The position numbers and the translations under genes were made by a program. A stretch of 35,871 bases of DNA, taken from Acidimicrobiaceae bacterium. Lineage in GTDB: Bacteria; Actinomycetota; Acidimicrobiia; Acidimicrobiales; RAAP-2. The notes beneath the pieces were generated by a model that saw only the letters and a list, made by a program, of their open reading frames with translations, made no database searches and had not been told where the DNA came from. Positions 8,044 to 16,064 of the stretch are shown here, piece after piece; within the stretch, counting starts at the first letter, position 1; the number at the start of each line of letters is the position of its first letter. The stretch spans positions 1 to 35,871 of the forward strand of contig PLNQ01000112.1 of the NCBI GenBank assembly GCA_003141815.1, written 5' to 3'.

Positions 8044-8301
8044 CTATTCATGGATTGAACTCGAACTTCCTTGGGCTTCGACGATCCGCCAGTCGAAGGC
8101 GCGTCTGCTCGAACGCATCGGTCCACGCGATGGTGCCAATCGGAGATCGAAGCGACGAAACCACCGGTTTCGTGAATCAAAGGGGGACAGTCGCACGTTT
8201 GAAGGGAGAAAAGCCGTCTCGTGATGGGTAGAGACCCAGTACGCAACTGACCCAACGGCAATCGTGATGGCGATTAACGCCATTCCTGGAAGTCCCACCA
8301 C
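8044..8301 (-). CDS. Possible small membrane protein
   Basis: Weak call. This 85-aa frame starts with GTG 8301 behind GAAGAAGG and begins with one hydrophobic helix (MALIAITIAVGSVAYWV), followed by a basic, Arg-rich tail. No family is recognised. It lies upstream of the CsbD-like gene on the same strand, separated by about 170 bases with no terminator seen. The tail composition is compatible with a chance frame, so only the N-terminal half supports it. Confidence 0.3.
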   Translation of the reverse strand: MVGLPGMALIAITIAVGSVAYWVSTHHETAFLPSNVRLSPFDSRNRWFRRFDLRLAPSRGPMRSSRRAFDWRIVEAQGSSSSIHE

Positions 8302-8709
8302 GCACCTTCTTCCGACAACCCTGACGCACTGTCAGGTGAGAGGAAAGCTGGGTCTAGACGTCCTTACAGGGGAGCGTAACAGCCTCGGGTGGACGGAAAT
8401 TGACACATTTGTGACTAATGTTTGACATGCTTTGAAGGTATTTCCTCGCGGACGATCCGTCTGAAAAGGCTTTATTTCTCGGCATATTTCAACGTATTTG
8501 ACGTCTCGAGGGCGCGGACGTCAGAGGAGCGACGTAAATTCTTTTTGCAATCGTCGTCCGTGTCGACTTTCCTTCGAGGATCACTGTTCGGTACCGCGGC
8601 ACGCGTAGTCCTCGCTCGATTGTGACGTGGAATGCCCGAATCAGCCGACGTCGACGTTCCATTGGCGAACGCTGAAAATCAGCGCCGAGGAGAGGTCAGC
8701 GCCCCTCTT
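8302..8709. other. Non-coding stretch, lower GC
   Basis: No gene, RNA or convincing terminator is seen. A TTGACA at 8400-8405 is present but without a -10 at normal spacing. The region is more AT-rich than its surroundings. Confidence 0.35.
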
Positions 8710-9345
8710 CTATACCGCCAAGAGCTCGCGTTCGTCCAAGAACGCCCACCACGCCTCACCCACGAGACGCGCCGCGGCGTCGACGTCAGCTTCGTTGGGC
8801 TCGAGAGACGCGAGGGCGTCCATCGTCCACTCCGCGTGGTTTTCTTCGACCGATCCGTGGACCGTCCAGAACGTCACCGCGTCACTCGAAGCATTGAAGT
8901 GTTTGATGAGACCATCGGCCTTGGAGTCAGCGATCGCCGCTCCTTGGTACTCATAGGCCAAGAGGCCAGCGAGCGCCGCCTCGGGGCTTCGTTGGAGGAC
9001 TTCGTCGTACGATGCGACCAACGTCTTCATGGCAGGAGATATTGGCGCGTTCGAGGCTCCGTAGAAGTCGGCGAACGCCTCAAACAGTTCCAGGTGGCTC
9101 GGCGACGACACTTCATCTCGGTAGTTGTCAAGCACCGATTCGCGAGCGAGTCCCTCGGGAAGCTGTTCACTCAAACTCAGGAGGAACCTCGGCAGCATTG
9201 TCTCGAAGTAGCGGTACTGCTCTGCGTAGTTCGTCAACTCACCCTCTTTCAGTTCGCCAGCTTCCCAGCGCTGATAAAACGGATGATCCAGCAACTTTCG
9301 GTTGACGAGGGCGGCGTCGAGGATCTCATGCAGTTGAGTTTTCAT
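8710..9345 (-). CDS. CADD-like (TenA/PqqC-fold) putative folate-pathway diiron protein
   Basis: A 211-aa all-helical protein related to the Chlamydia protein CADD and its bacterial relatives, linked to an alternative route to p-aminobenzoate. The early HPFYQRWEAGEL and YAEQYRYF motifs fit the family. Candidate metal ligands are acidic residues with His in RDEVSSPSHLELF, Glu in LAYEYQGAAIADSK, and a final H-x3-E-x2-H (VHGSVEENH) where CADD has H-x3-D-x2-H, so one Asp is replaced by Glu. The Tyr in HPFY and the Lys in ADSK may match residues CADD uses as self-sacrificed substrates; that is inference. ATG 9345 was chosen because family similarity begins there, although the frame stays open upstream. 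It lies just downstream of rpiA on the same strand. Confidence 0.75.
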   Translation of the reverse strand: MKTQLHEILDAALVNRKLLDHPFYQRWEAGELKEGELTNYAEQYRYFETMLPRFLLSLSEQLPEGLARESVLDNYRDEVSSPSHLELFEAFADFYGASNAPISPAMKTLVASYDEVLQRSPEAALAGLLAYEYQGAAIADSKADGLIKHFNASSDAVTFWTVHGSVEENHAEWTMDALASLEPNEADVDAAARLVGEAWWAFLDERELLAV

Positions 9346-9496
9346 AGGTTGAAAGTACCACTTGGCATCGTCAGGGGTTCGTGGGAAGAAGAAGTTTCGC
9401 CACCGTCGACTCAGATCGGGTCCCATCATGGAAGCGGTGGGGCGCCAGGGCGATCGACGCCCGGAGAGACGAACGCTACTCCGAAGGACGCCGGCG

Positions 9497-10198
9497 TTAG
9501 TCGCTGATGACCGTCGGGCTGAATCCAAAAAACAGACCCGACCCGACAACACCGGGTACGGAATTCAGCCGTGAGTCAAGGTCTGAGTTCACGTCAGGAA
9601 ACCTGACGTCCAAGATGAGGTTTCCTCTCTCGGTGACGACGGGCCCGTCCTTTGCGTCTGACATGCGAAGTTCCGAAGAGAGAACGTGGAAGGAACCCTC
9701 CAGTTGAGACCGCACGAGGTTGAACGACTCTGGAATGATTTCGAGCGGCACCGCGACGTTACGACCGAGTCGATCAACCCGCTTCGACGTATCGACGACC
9801 ACGTACCGATCGGGTGAACTTGTCATGATCAGTTTTTCTCGGACCATGGCGCCCCCTCGTCCCTTGATCATGTTGCCGGCGTCATCGATTTCATCCGCTC
9901 CGTCAAAAGACCATTCGGGGCGGCTTCGGAGAAGGCTGGTCGTCGCGACGTGGAGTTCGCGGCATTCGATCTCCATCTCCAACGACGTCGTTATCGCCGT
10001 GAACTGCCACCCCTGCTGGTGGGCTCGATTGGCGAGCGCGCGAAGCGTCAAGAAACTCGTCGATCCGCTTCCCACGCCCACGACGTCGCCGTCACGTAGT
10101 CGACCGCCCATTTCTTGGGCGATACGCGACTTTGCGTCGAAGTTCGCGATGTCCGACCACGACCGAGCGTGACCTTCTCCTGGAGTTTTCCATTCCAT
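9497..10198 (-). CDS. rpiA: Ribose-5-phosphate isomerase A
   Basis: Interconverts ribose 5-phosphate and ribulose 5-phosphate in the non-oxidative pentose phosphate pathway. The 233-aa protein carries the RpiA landmarks: the phosphate loop VGVGSGSTS (about residues 41-49), the catalytic DGADEID, the KGRGGAMVREK segment with the conserved Lys and Glu (the second Gly of the usual KGGGGA is Arg), and the C-terminal LNSVPGVVGSGLFFG. ATG 10198 has AAGG about eight bases upstream. The N-terminal 20 residues before DAKSRIAQEM are longer than usual. It probably shares a transcript with the CADD-like gene; pentose phosphate supply and folate/aminobenzoate synthesis are loosely connected. Confidence 0.85.
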   Translation of the reverse strand: MEWKTPGEGHARSWSDIANFDAKSRIAQEMGGRLRDGDVVGVGSGSTSFLTLRALANRAHQQGWQFTAITTSLEMEIECRELHVATTSLLRSRPEWSFDGADEIDDAGNMIKGRGGAMVREKLIMTSSPDRYVVVDTSKRVDRLGRNVAVPLEIIPESFNLVRSQLEGSFHVLSSELRMSDAKDGPVVTERGNLILDVRFPDVNSDLDSRLNSVPGVVGSGLFFGFSPTVISD

Positions 10199-10292
10199 GT
10201 TGATGCCTTCTAATGCTTACGCGACTTGAAAAAAACGATACGCGAACGTTCGCGCGCACGCCTAATGAGCCGCGGAATGCTCTTTGCAACAG

Positions 10293-11714
10293 CTACCACG
10301 TGGGCCATCCGGAAGGCAAGGGACCGGGCGGTCCGAAGGGCTGGGGGAGACCGGGTCGTGCTCCGAGGGCTTGCAAGAGCGCACTGAAGTTCAGGCCGTA
10401 GGCGGTCGTGTTCTTTCCGTTGTATTCCACGTGGCCCGCGGCCTGTTCTGGCGACGCGGGCGGATCCGCCCAGCCAGTCTCGAGACAGGTCTTCGCGTCG
10501 TGCAGCACGCCCACGACGGTCGTCGCCGTTACGTGCTGACCGATGGCCACGCTGGGCGTGACATTCTCGGCGACGAAAACGTAGCGACCCTTCGCGGCGC
10601 CACTCGTCAAGCGGTAGGAGATGAAGACGCCACTCGGCCAACCCGGGTCGTAGAGATTATCGACCACGCCGTTGCCGAGTGCGTAGATCGGCCCGGACCC
10701 GCAGTAGTCGACACCTTGGTCGATCTCTTGGGGAAGTAGCGACGTAAGAGCGCGAAGCGGGTTGAGGTAGCCGCTGATCGGAGTCACGTCGATCGACACG
10801 TAGTAGCCACCGGTCGTGGGGTTCACTGAGAGCGCGCTGGCGAAACCACCGACGGGCATCGCGTTCGTCGCGGCGATCGAACCGTGCAGCGTGGCGCCGT
10901 ACCCGTCGATCTCGCCGTTCGCGCGAAGCACGTAGTAGCCCGACCCACTGGTCGCGGCCGCGAGAGAACTGACGGGGACCCCGCCGTACTTTCCGTGAGC
11001 ATCCGCGAGCGGTGAACCGTAGTTGGGCGCGTCAAAGCTGGCGACGTTGCCGGTCGAGGTAGCGATCCAGTACCCACCCGTCATGGGATCGACCGCGAGG
11101 GCGACCGCGACCACCGGGGCGATCGTTCGGTAGAAGAGGTGGCTGGCGAGTGACCCGTGTCCCTTCACGCCGTACGAGTAGACGGCGCCGTTCGCGCGAA
11201 GCACGTAGTAGCCCGACCCGTCGGGCGATGCGGCGATGGCGACGGCGGCTGGGTGCTGACCCCATCCTCTCGGCGGGACGAGGGTCTCACCGTGGAAGGG
11301 AGCGTTGAATCCTTGGACCCCGCCATTGGAGGCCACGATCCAGTACCCGCCTGTCGCCGAGTCGAGCGCGATGCCGGTCGCGGTGATGCCAGTAGGGAGA
11401 CTGCCCGCAGCTAGCGAGCCGTAGTTGGTCGCACCGTACGCGTCGACGGTTCCGTCCGCGCGAAGGACGTAGTAGCCCTTGCCGTCGGTGGAGGCGACGA
11501 CCCCGACGACGGCCGGACTCGCCGACGGAGGGGCGCCGAGGAAGGGGGCGTCGAAAGCGACCACCGTTGAAGTTGATGCGGTCGAGGTGGCCGCCGACGT
11601 GATCGGGATGGGCAGAGCGAGGGAAAGAGAAAGAAGGGAGCAAATGAAGATGGCCATCGACGCAAGGCGAGCGGAGGCGCAACGACCCGCGTTGTACGAA
11701 ACACGACCTTCCAT
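10293..11714 (-). CDS. Secreted repeat protein with M23-like C-terminal domain
   Basis: An exported 473-aa protein. GGAGGAAC six bases before ATG 11714 fixes the start, and a signal peptide follows (MAIFICSLLSLSLALPIPITSA). Residues about 55-320 hold five to six repeats alternating GxGYYVLRANGxxxxYG and GGYWIVASNGGVxxFxAP units with xxGS ends, suggesting a beta-propeller-like fold common in secreted proteins of Acidimicrobiia. The last 150 residues resemble the LytM/M23 fold (QGVDYCGSGPIYALGNGVV, then GRYVFVAENV, then IGQHVTATTVVG), but the zinc ligands are missing: Gln-Gly-Val-Asp stands where HxGxD is expected, and there is no HxH. It is therefore probably a binding rather than a cutting domain. 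Ligand unknown. Confidence 0.75.
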   Translation of the reverse strand: MEGRVSYNAGRCASARLASMAIFICSLLSLSLALPIPITSAATSTASTSTVVAFDAPFLGAPPSASPAVVGVVASTDGKGYYVLRADGTVDAYGATNYGSLAAGSLPTGITATGIALDSATGGYWIVASNGGVQGFNAPFHGETLVPPRGWGQHPAAVAIAASPDGSGYYVLRANGAVYSYGVKGHGSLASHLFYRTIAPVVAVALAVDPMTGGYWIATSTGNVASFDAPNYGSPLADAHGKYGGVPVSSLAAATSGSGYYVLRANGEIDGYGATLHGSIAATNAMPVGGFASALSVNPTTGGYYVSIDVTPISGYLNPLRALTSLLPQEIDQGVDYCGSGPIYALGNGVVDNLYDPGWPSGVFISYRLTSGAAKGRYVFVAENVTPSVAIGQHVTATTVVGVLHDAKTCLETGWADPPASPEQAAGHVEYNGKNTTAYGLNFSALLQALGARPGLPQPFGPPGPLPSGWPTW

Positions 11715-12041
11715 CAACTGTTCCTCCGGGCAATGAGTCTTTCGTAAGTCTTCATCACAGATGGGTCCAGCATCGAAACTCGGTCTGTGGTCGGGCCTGT
11801 CGGCGATGGCTGTCCACTCTCGAAGGGCGCGACCAGTTTTGCGCCGAGGCCGGGTGCTCGTCTTCAAACGTCAAGACCGCGGTCACCGCAATTCACAACA
11901 CCATTGTCGACCAGACGCGCCACACCGAACCAGTGTGCGTTTCGGAGGCGGCAATTCTCCAAGAGTCGAGTTCGGATTTCTCTCGCGATAGGGGCAATCG
12001 AGGTGGTCATCGCTGGCGCAGGGGTACGCACCGCCAGCGCT
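11715..12041. other. Gap where the rest of the DUF4331 gene would be
   Basis: All frames in the region downstream of the truncated DUF4331 start were read and no continuation of that family is found. The region also holds the upstream sequence of the secreted repeat-protein gene. No terminator hairpin was recognised. Confidence 0.4.
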
Positions 12042-12263
12042 TCACCGCCGAACGCCGTCGCCGTTGTTGCTGACGTGAATCTCGTAGAGGACGTCATCAC
12101 CGAACTCGTAGAAATTCGGTCCGGTGGCGGGTCCCTCGAGGGGGATGTAGTTGGCGATGAGCGTGACGGTGTCCGACTTGCCCGGACTTACGAACGCGTA
12201 GAGGTCGGTGCTGTCGGCGACGGGGTCCTTGGCGATTTCCGGTGCTTCACGGTGCGATGACAT
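12042..12263 (-). pseudogene. DUF4331 protein, truncated after the N-terminus
   Basis: The 73 residues match the beginning of DUF4331 proteins: SSHREAPEIAKDPVADSTDLYAF, then PGKSDTVTLIANYIPLEGP, then NFYEFGDDVLYEI. Family members normally run to several hundred residues. Here similarity stops at NNGDG and a stop follows three codons later; no continuation is seen in other frames downstream, so this is a truncation rather than a single frameshift. The start is well placed (GAAGGAG before ATG 12263), so transcription and initiation may persist. It follows the Tat-exported small protein by 13 bases, as in an operon. DUF4331 function is unknown. Confidence 0.75.
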
Positions 12264-12276
12264 TATTTTTCTCCTT

Positions 12277-12570
12277 CTAGCGAATCGCGCGCACGAGACG
12301 GCCGGCGATCTTGCGGTCGTGAATGGTCACTTCTCGGAGGCCCACGAAGAGACTGATCTCTCCCGTGCGCGAGTTCTTGATGTGCGCCACGAGGTCCTCG
12401 TTGCCACGAAGGTCCTCGTTGGGCGTCAACGGGGTGTCTTTGGGCGCGGTGGCACCCGCGACGGCGCCCCCGAGTCCGAGTGGAGCGGCCAGAGCACCGC
12501 CCGCCACCGCGGCGACCGCCGCAGCGGCTCCCGCGTGCTTGAAAAAAGTCCTTCGACTTAACGGTTCCAT
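12277..12570 (-). CDS. Small Tat-exported protein, partner of DUF4331
   Basis: A 97-aa protein with a textbook twin-arginine signal: SRRTFFKHAG at residues 5-14, then an Ala/Gly-rich hydrophobic stretch to about residue 45. The mature part of about 50 aa contains NEDLRGNEDLVAHIKNSRTG and VTIHDRKIAGRLVRA. ATG 12570 is preceded by GGAGGAGG at good spacing, better than an upstream GTG/ATG. Export folded through Tat suggests a cofactor or a bound partner, but no cofactor motif is seen. It immediately precedes the truncated DUF4331 gene, and I recall similar small Tat proteins beside DUF4331 elsewhere; function unknown. Confidence 0.7.
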   Translation of the reverse strand: MEPLSRRTFFKHAGAAAAVAAVAGGALAAPLGLGGAVAGATAPKDTPLTPNEDLRGNEDLVAHIKNSRTGEISLFVGLREVTIHDRKIAGRLVRAIR

Positions 12571-13045
12571 ATGTCCTCCTCCGGTGATCTCTTCCACTTG
12601 TTCGGAGCCACGGGCGGCACGGATGTCGAAATTCTGAGACGGTCAAATAAGTGAATGCTCAGGTGGCGGAGTTCTCAGAAGACCAAGGAGTTTCAGTCCG
12701 ATCGGTTCATCCGTGTCCGGTGAGGTGAAAAGTGTCCACGGGAGCATTCACGGGTTTTTCGAGGAGGACGGGGCGTCAATCGTTCTCCGATGGGCGACCC
12801 TATTGCGCCTGGCGTCGCACGTCACGACACGTTCCAGCGACCTCTTGCACTCATCTCATGTCGTCGCGACAGGGGGCGAAAAGTATTCCCACAATCTGGA
12901 ACCTCGTTACATAGTGAGGTCAACCTAAGTTCTAACTGGGGACGGGGGCGTTCTCTTGCCTGGTCGTCCCTGTAAAACAGGTTGGGAAATGGAGTCGTTG
13001 TGACGTTGCATTTTGGGGAAAAGAGTGACTCACGAAAAGGTTCTT
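12571..13045. other. Divergent intergenic region, AT-richer
   Basis: This lies between the minus-strand Tat/DUF4331 pair and the plus-strand TetR gene, and must hold both promoters. No palindrome long enough to call an operator was found. Confidence 0.35.
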
Positions 13046-13663
13046 GTGAGTAAGGGAGACTCGAATACGAGGCAGCACATCATCGACGTCACCGAGAACA
13101 TGTTGGAAACACGTTCGAGTAGCGAAATCCACCTTGCGGATATTGCTGATCAGGCCCACGTTGGCGTACAAACGATCTACTACCACTTTCAGTCCCGTAA
13201 TCAACTGATCGCTGAAGCGCAGGCGTCAGCGTACGCTCGACTGACGAAGCCACTTCACGAGTACCTCTTGATGGCCGAGAACGCGCTCGTCGAGCAAGAT
13301 CAAGCGACGTTTTGGTCCGCACTCGGCGAGAACATATCGCTGGCGTGGGCGCACGGACAAAGTGGTGATCAATGGAGGATTTCCAAACTCCTTATCGACA
13401 TCTGGTTGGACGAAAAGACGCAGCGAAGATTTAGTGAAGTACTAGAAATTCAGTTCGATCGCTGGATCAACGCGATTGAGGCCGCGAAGCCACTCGGTTG
13501 GATCGATCCCGAGATCGATACGTACGCACTCATCACTTCGTGCTGGGCCGCCTCGATTGGACAATCACTGTTCGCAAGTTCCACCAAGATCTGCTACACG
13601 CCCCAAAGTATTCGCGACTTCTTTGTCAACATCGCAATTCCGAAAACCGGAGGCGGGTTCTGA
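13046..13663 (+). CDS. TetR-family transcriptional regulator
   Basis: A 205-aa regulator with an N-terminal helix-turn-helix: DVTENMLETRSSSEIHLADI, then ADQAHVGVQTIYYHFQSRNQL, at about residues 15-60. The C-terminal domain contains LLIDIWLDEKTQRRFSEVL and no recognisable ligand site. GTG 13046 was chosen because AAAAGG lies six bases upstream; a TTG at 13013 is in frame but has no site. Orientation is away from the Tat/DUF4331 pair, which could be its target. GC content is lower than in the core genes. Confidence 0.8.
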   Translation: MSKGDSNTRQHIIDVTENMLETRSSSEIHLADIADQAHVGVQTIYYHFQSRNQLIAEAQASAYARLTKPLHEYLLMAENALVEQDQATFWSALGENISLAWAHGQSGDQWRISKLLIDIWLDEKTQRRFSEVLEIQFDRWINAIEAAKPLGWIDPEIDTYALITSCWAASIGQSLFASSTKICYTPQSIRDFFVNIAIPKTGGGF

Positions 13664-13792
13664 TAGAGGGTTGAAATCCCAAGACCAGCCGAACATATTC
13701 TCCATCGATGTAGAGGCGCGAACCGGGGAGAGCGATCGAGGGCGCGGCGACGTGAAGCGTCGCCTAACGAATTCTTGCTCTGGGCCTCACCA

Positions 13793-14709
13793 TTAGCGTC
13801 GAGTGCCGGGCGAGTTCTCGACCAGACGTACCAAGCGTTTTGCGGCCGGTGTGAGCGGCGTGCCCTTTAGCCACACGAGACGAATCGAGCGCTCAAGAGA
13901 TAGACCGTCGATGCTCACGACGACGAGTCGACCCTCGTCAACGTCGGATTCTACGGTGAGACGACTTAGGACTCCCGCCCCCACGCCCGAGGCCACGGCG
14001 GCCTTGATGGCGGTCGTCGAGCCCAGTTGGACGATTGGTGTCACGGAGAGATTCAGTGAATGCATCGCGACCTCGAGGACTTCGCGTGTTCCCGAGCCCG
14101 ATTCTCGCAAGACGAGAGGAACGGTTGAAAGCTCGGTCGGCGTCAGCGGCTTCTTTCGCTTCGCGAGCGGGCTCGACGGCGCGACCACGATGACCAGGTC
14201 GTCGAACGGATCACCCGTGATGCGAGTTCGAAAGGAGCACTTCGACCTTCCACGAATCCGATGTCGGCTTCTCCCCTTAGTACTACCTCGGTCACGTGCG
14301 TGGAGTTCCCCATCTGCAACGAGACCACCAGTGTCGGGTCGGTGTCTCGTAGGCGTGCGAGCCAACCGGGAACCAGATACTCGGCGACGGTCAGACTCGC
14401 CACGACGCGCAGACGCGTCGTGGCGTCCGCGTTGAGAGCACGTGCGCCTAGCTGGAGCTGTCTCATTGGTTCAAGTACTTCCTCGCTCCATTGAACGACC
14501 GCGACACCAGCGGAGGTCAGTTGGCCTCGACCGTGGGAGCGGTCCAACAACTGAAGACCCAACGATTTTTCGAGAGTACGTAGTCGCATGCTGGCTGCGG
14601 GTTGGCTTATGCGGTGCTGAAGCGCCGCCTGATGAATTGAACCGGTCTCGGCAACGCTGCGGAGAAGGTCGAGCGAGCGAACGTCGGGAACGGGCTCCGT
14701 CAGAGGCAT
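13793..14709 (-). pseudogene. LysR-family regulator with a frameshift
   Basis: The first part gives a normal LysR N-terminus: helix-turn-helix SVAETGSIHQAALQHRISQP and SMRLRTLEKSLGLQLLDR, then the start of the effector domain (RVVASLTVAEYLVPGW, EADIGFVEG). Around 14215-14245 the family similarity jumps to another frame and continues as DDLVIVVAPSSPLA, then REVLEVAMHSLNL, to a stop at 13793. The span from ATG 14709 to that stop is 917 bases, one short of a multiple of three, so a single missing base explains it. It is either a recent pseudogene or a sequence error. It diverges from the TDT transporter and would be its natural regulator. Confidence 0.85.
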
Positions 14710-14827
14710 AAGCAAACCTTATAGTGACGCGCGAAAAATGGTCTTCCCAGACGGCGTTCTCCGGCGGAAGATGAATCATGTGGCCAGATCATCCGGTCCC
14801 TGAAGCATGGTTCCAAGGAGGTACACC

Positions 14828-16003
14828 GTGAACGTAGGACATTCGAGTGTGAGCGCTCTCGCTTTAGACGAGTCCGAAAAGCCCTCGGAGAAGTATTTGG
14901 GGCCCAACTGGTACGCGTCAGTGATGGGCACGGGCATCGTGGCGACCGCTGGCGCCTCCCTCCCGTTTGACGTTCCGGGACTGAAGACCTTCTGTTTGTT
15001 CGTGTGGATTCTCGCGGCGGGAATGCTCGTGGGGCTCTTGGTGGCGACATTCCGGAACTGGACAGGTTCCCCGTCGCTGGCGCGAAGTTATGGCCGCGAC
15101 GTTCTAATGTCCAACTTTTACGGCGCGCCACCCATGGCGTTCATGACGGTGGGTGCCGGGGCGTTGTTGGCGGCGCGCTCATTGCTCGGACTTCGCGTGG
15201 CCGTGGATCTCGATTGGATCCTCTGGGTCCTGGGCACCGTCGGGGGTCTCGTCACGGCGATCCTCATACCCTTTCGACTCTTCACCGAGATCGAGGTTCG
15301 ACCCGACGCGGCGTTCGGCGGTTGGCTGATGCCGGTCGTGCCGCCGATGGTGTCGGCGTCAACCGGCGCGCTCCTGATCCCGTACGTGTCCTCCCTGCAA
15401 GGGCGTTCTACCTTGCTCTACGCCTGTTACGCACTGTTCGGGATGAGTTTTATGGCTGCCGTCATCATCATCACGATGATCTGGTCGCGACTCGCGCACT
15501 TCGGATCTTCACACACCGCTCGCGTGCCAACGCTCTGGATCGTTCTCGGTCCGCTCGGCCAGTCGATCACGGCCGTAGGACTTCTCGCAACGCAAGCGCA
15601 TTTGGCGGTCGCTGCGCCAATCGCGAGCGCCATGGGTGTCTTCGCGATTCTCTTTGGCGTCCCGGTGTGGGGCTTCGCCATGTTGTGGAGTGCGCTCGCG
15701 TTGGCACTGACCGTTCGAACCATGCGAAAGGGAATGCCGTTTTCGCTCTCGTGGTGGAGTTTCACCTTCCCCGTCGGCGTCACCGTCACCGGAACGATTC
15801 AACTGGCGCTGCACACGGGAGTCCCCTTGTTTCGCTGGGCCAGCGCCGTTGGCTACGTCGCGCTCGTGATCGCGTGGTCTGTCGTGTTCGTGAAAACGAT
15901 GAACGCAACGAAGGGCGGCGTTCTCCTTCGGCCGCCGGCGCCCGGATCGACGACGCCCGTAGCGAGTAAGGACATTTACCCGCCATTACGGTCTCGTGCG
16001 TGA
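14828..16003 (+). CDS. TDT/SLAC1-TehA family transporter
   Basis: Inner-membrane anion transporter or channel of the tellurite-resistance/dicarboxylate (TDT) family, 391 aa with about ten hydrophobic helices. The N-terminal LGPNWYASVMGTGIVATAGA is the family opening, and the alternating long and short helices fit the SLAC1/TehA fold. GTG 14828 was chosen because a perfect AAGGAGG lies six bases upstream; an ATG at 14807 is in frame but overlaps that site. Known members move malate, sulfite or other small anions; the substrate here cannot be told. It is divergent from a frameshifted LysR gene, so its control may be changed. Confidence 0.87.
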   Translation: MNVGHSSVSALALDESEKPSEKYLGPNWYASVMGTGIVATAGASLPFDVPGLKTFCLFVWILAAGMLVGLLVATFRNWTGSPSLARSYGRDVLMSNFYGAPPMAFMTVGAGALLAARSLLGLRVAVDLDWILWVLGTVGGLVTAILIPFRLFTEIEVRPDAAFGGWLMPVVPPMVSASTGALLIPYVSSLQGRSTLLYACYALFGMSFMAAVIIITMIWSRLAHFGSSHTARVPTLWIVLGPLGQSITAVGLLATQAHLAVAAPIASAMGVFAILFGVPVWGFAMLWSALALALTVRTMRKGMPFSLSWWSFTFPVGVTVTGTIQLALHTGVPLFRWASAVGYVALVIAWSVVFVKTMNATKGGVLLRPPAPGSTTPVASKDIYPPLRSRA

Positions 16004-16064
16004 TGATTTCGTTGGCGTGGAGTGCTGCGGCGAAAGGTTTCACTCAATCCTTTAAGGTGCTTTT

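Noticed and set aside
8632-9507. Long plus-strand open frame (291 codons) opposite the CADD-like gene
   Set aside because: It reads antisense through a gene with clear family motifs and is Arg/Val-rich with no recognisable domain.
15004-15969. Plus-strand open frame (321 codons) inside the TDT transporter gene
   Set aside because: Alternative frame of a recognised membrane protein; Arg/His-rich composition typical of high-GC shadow frames.
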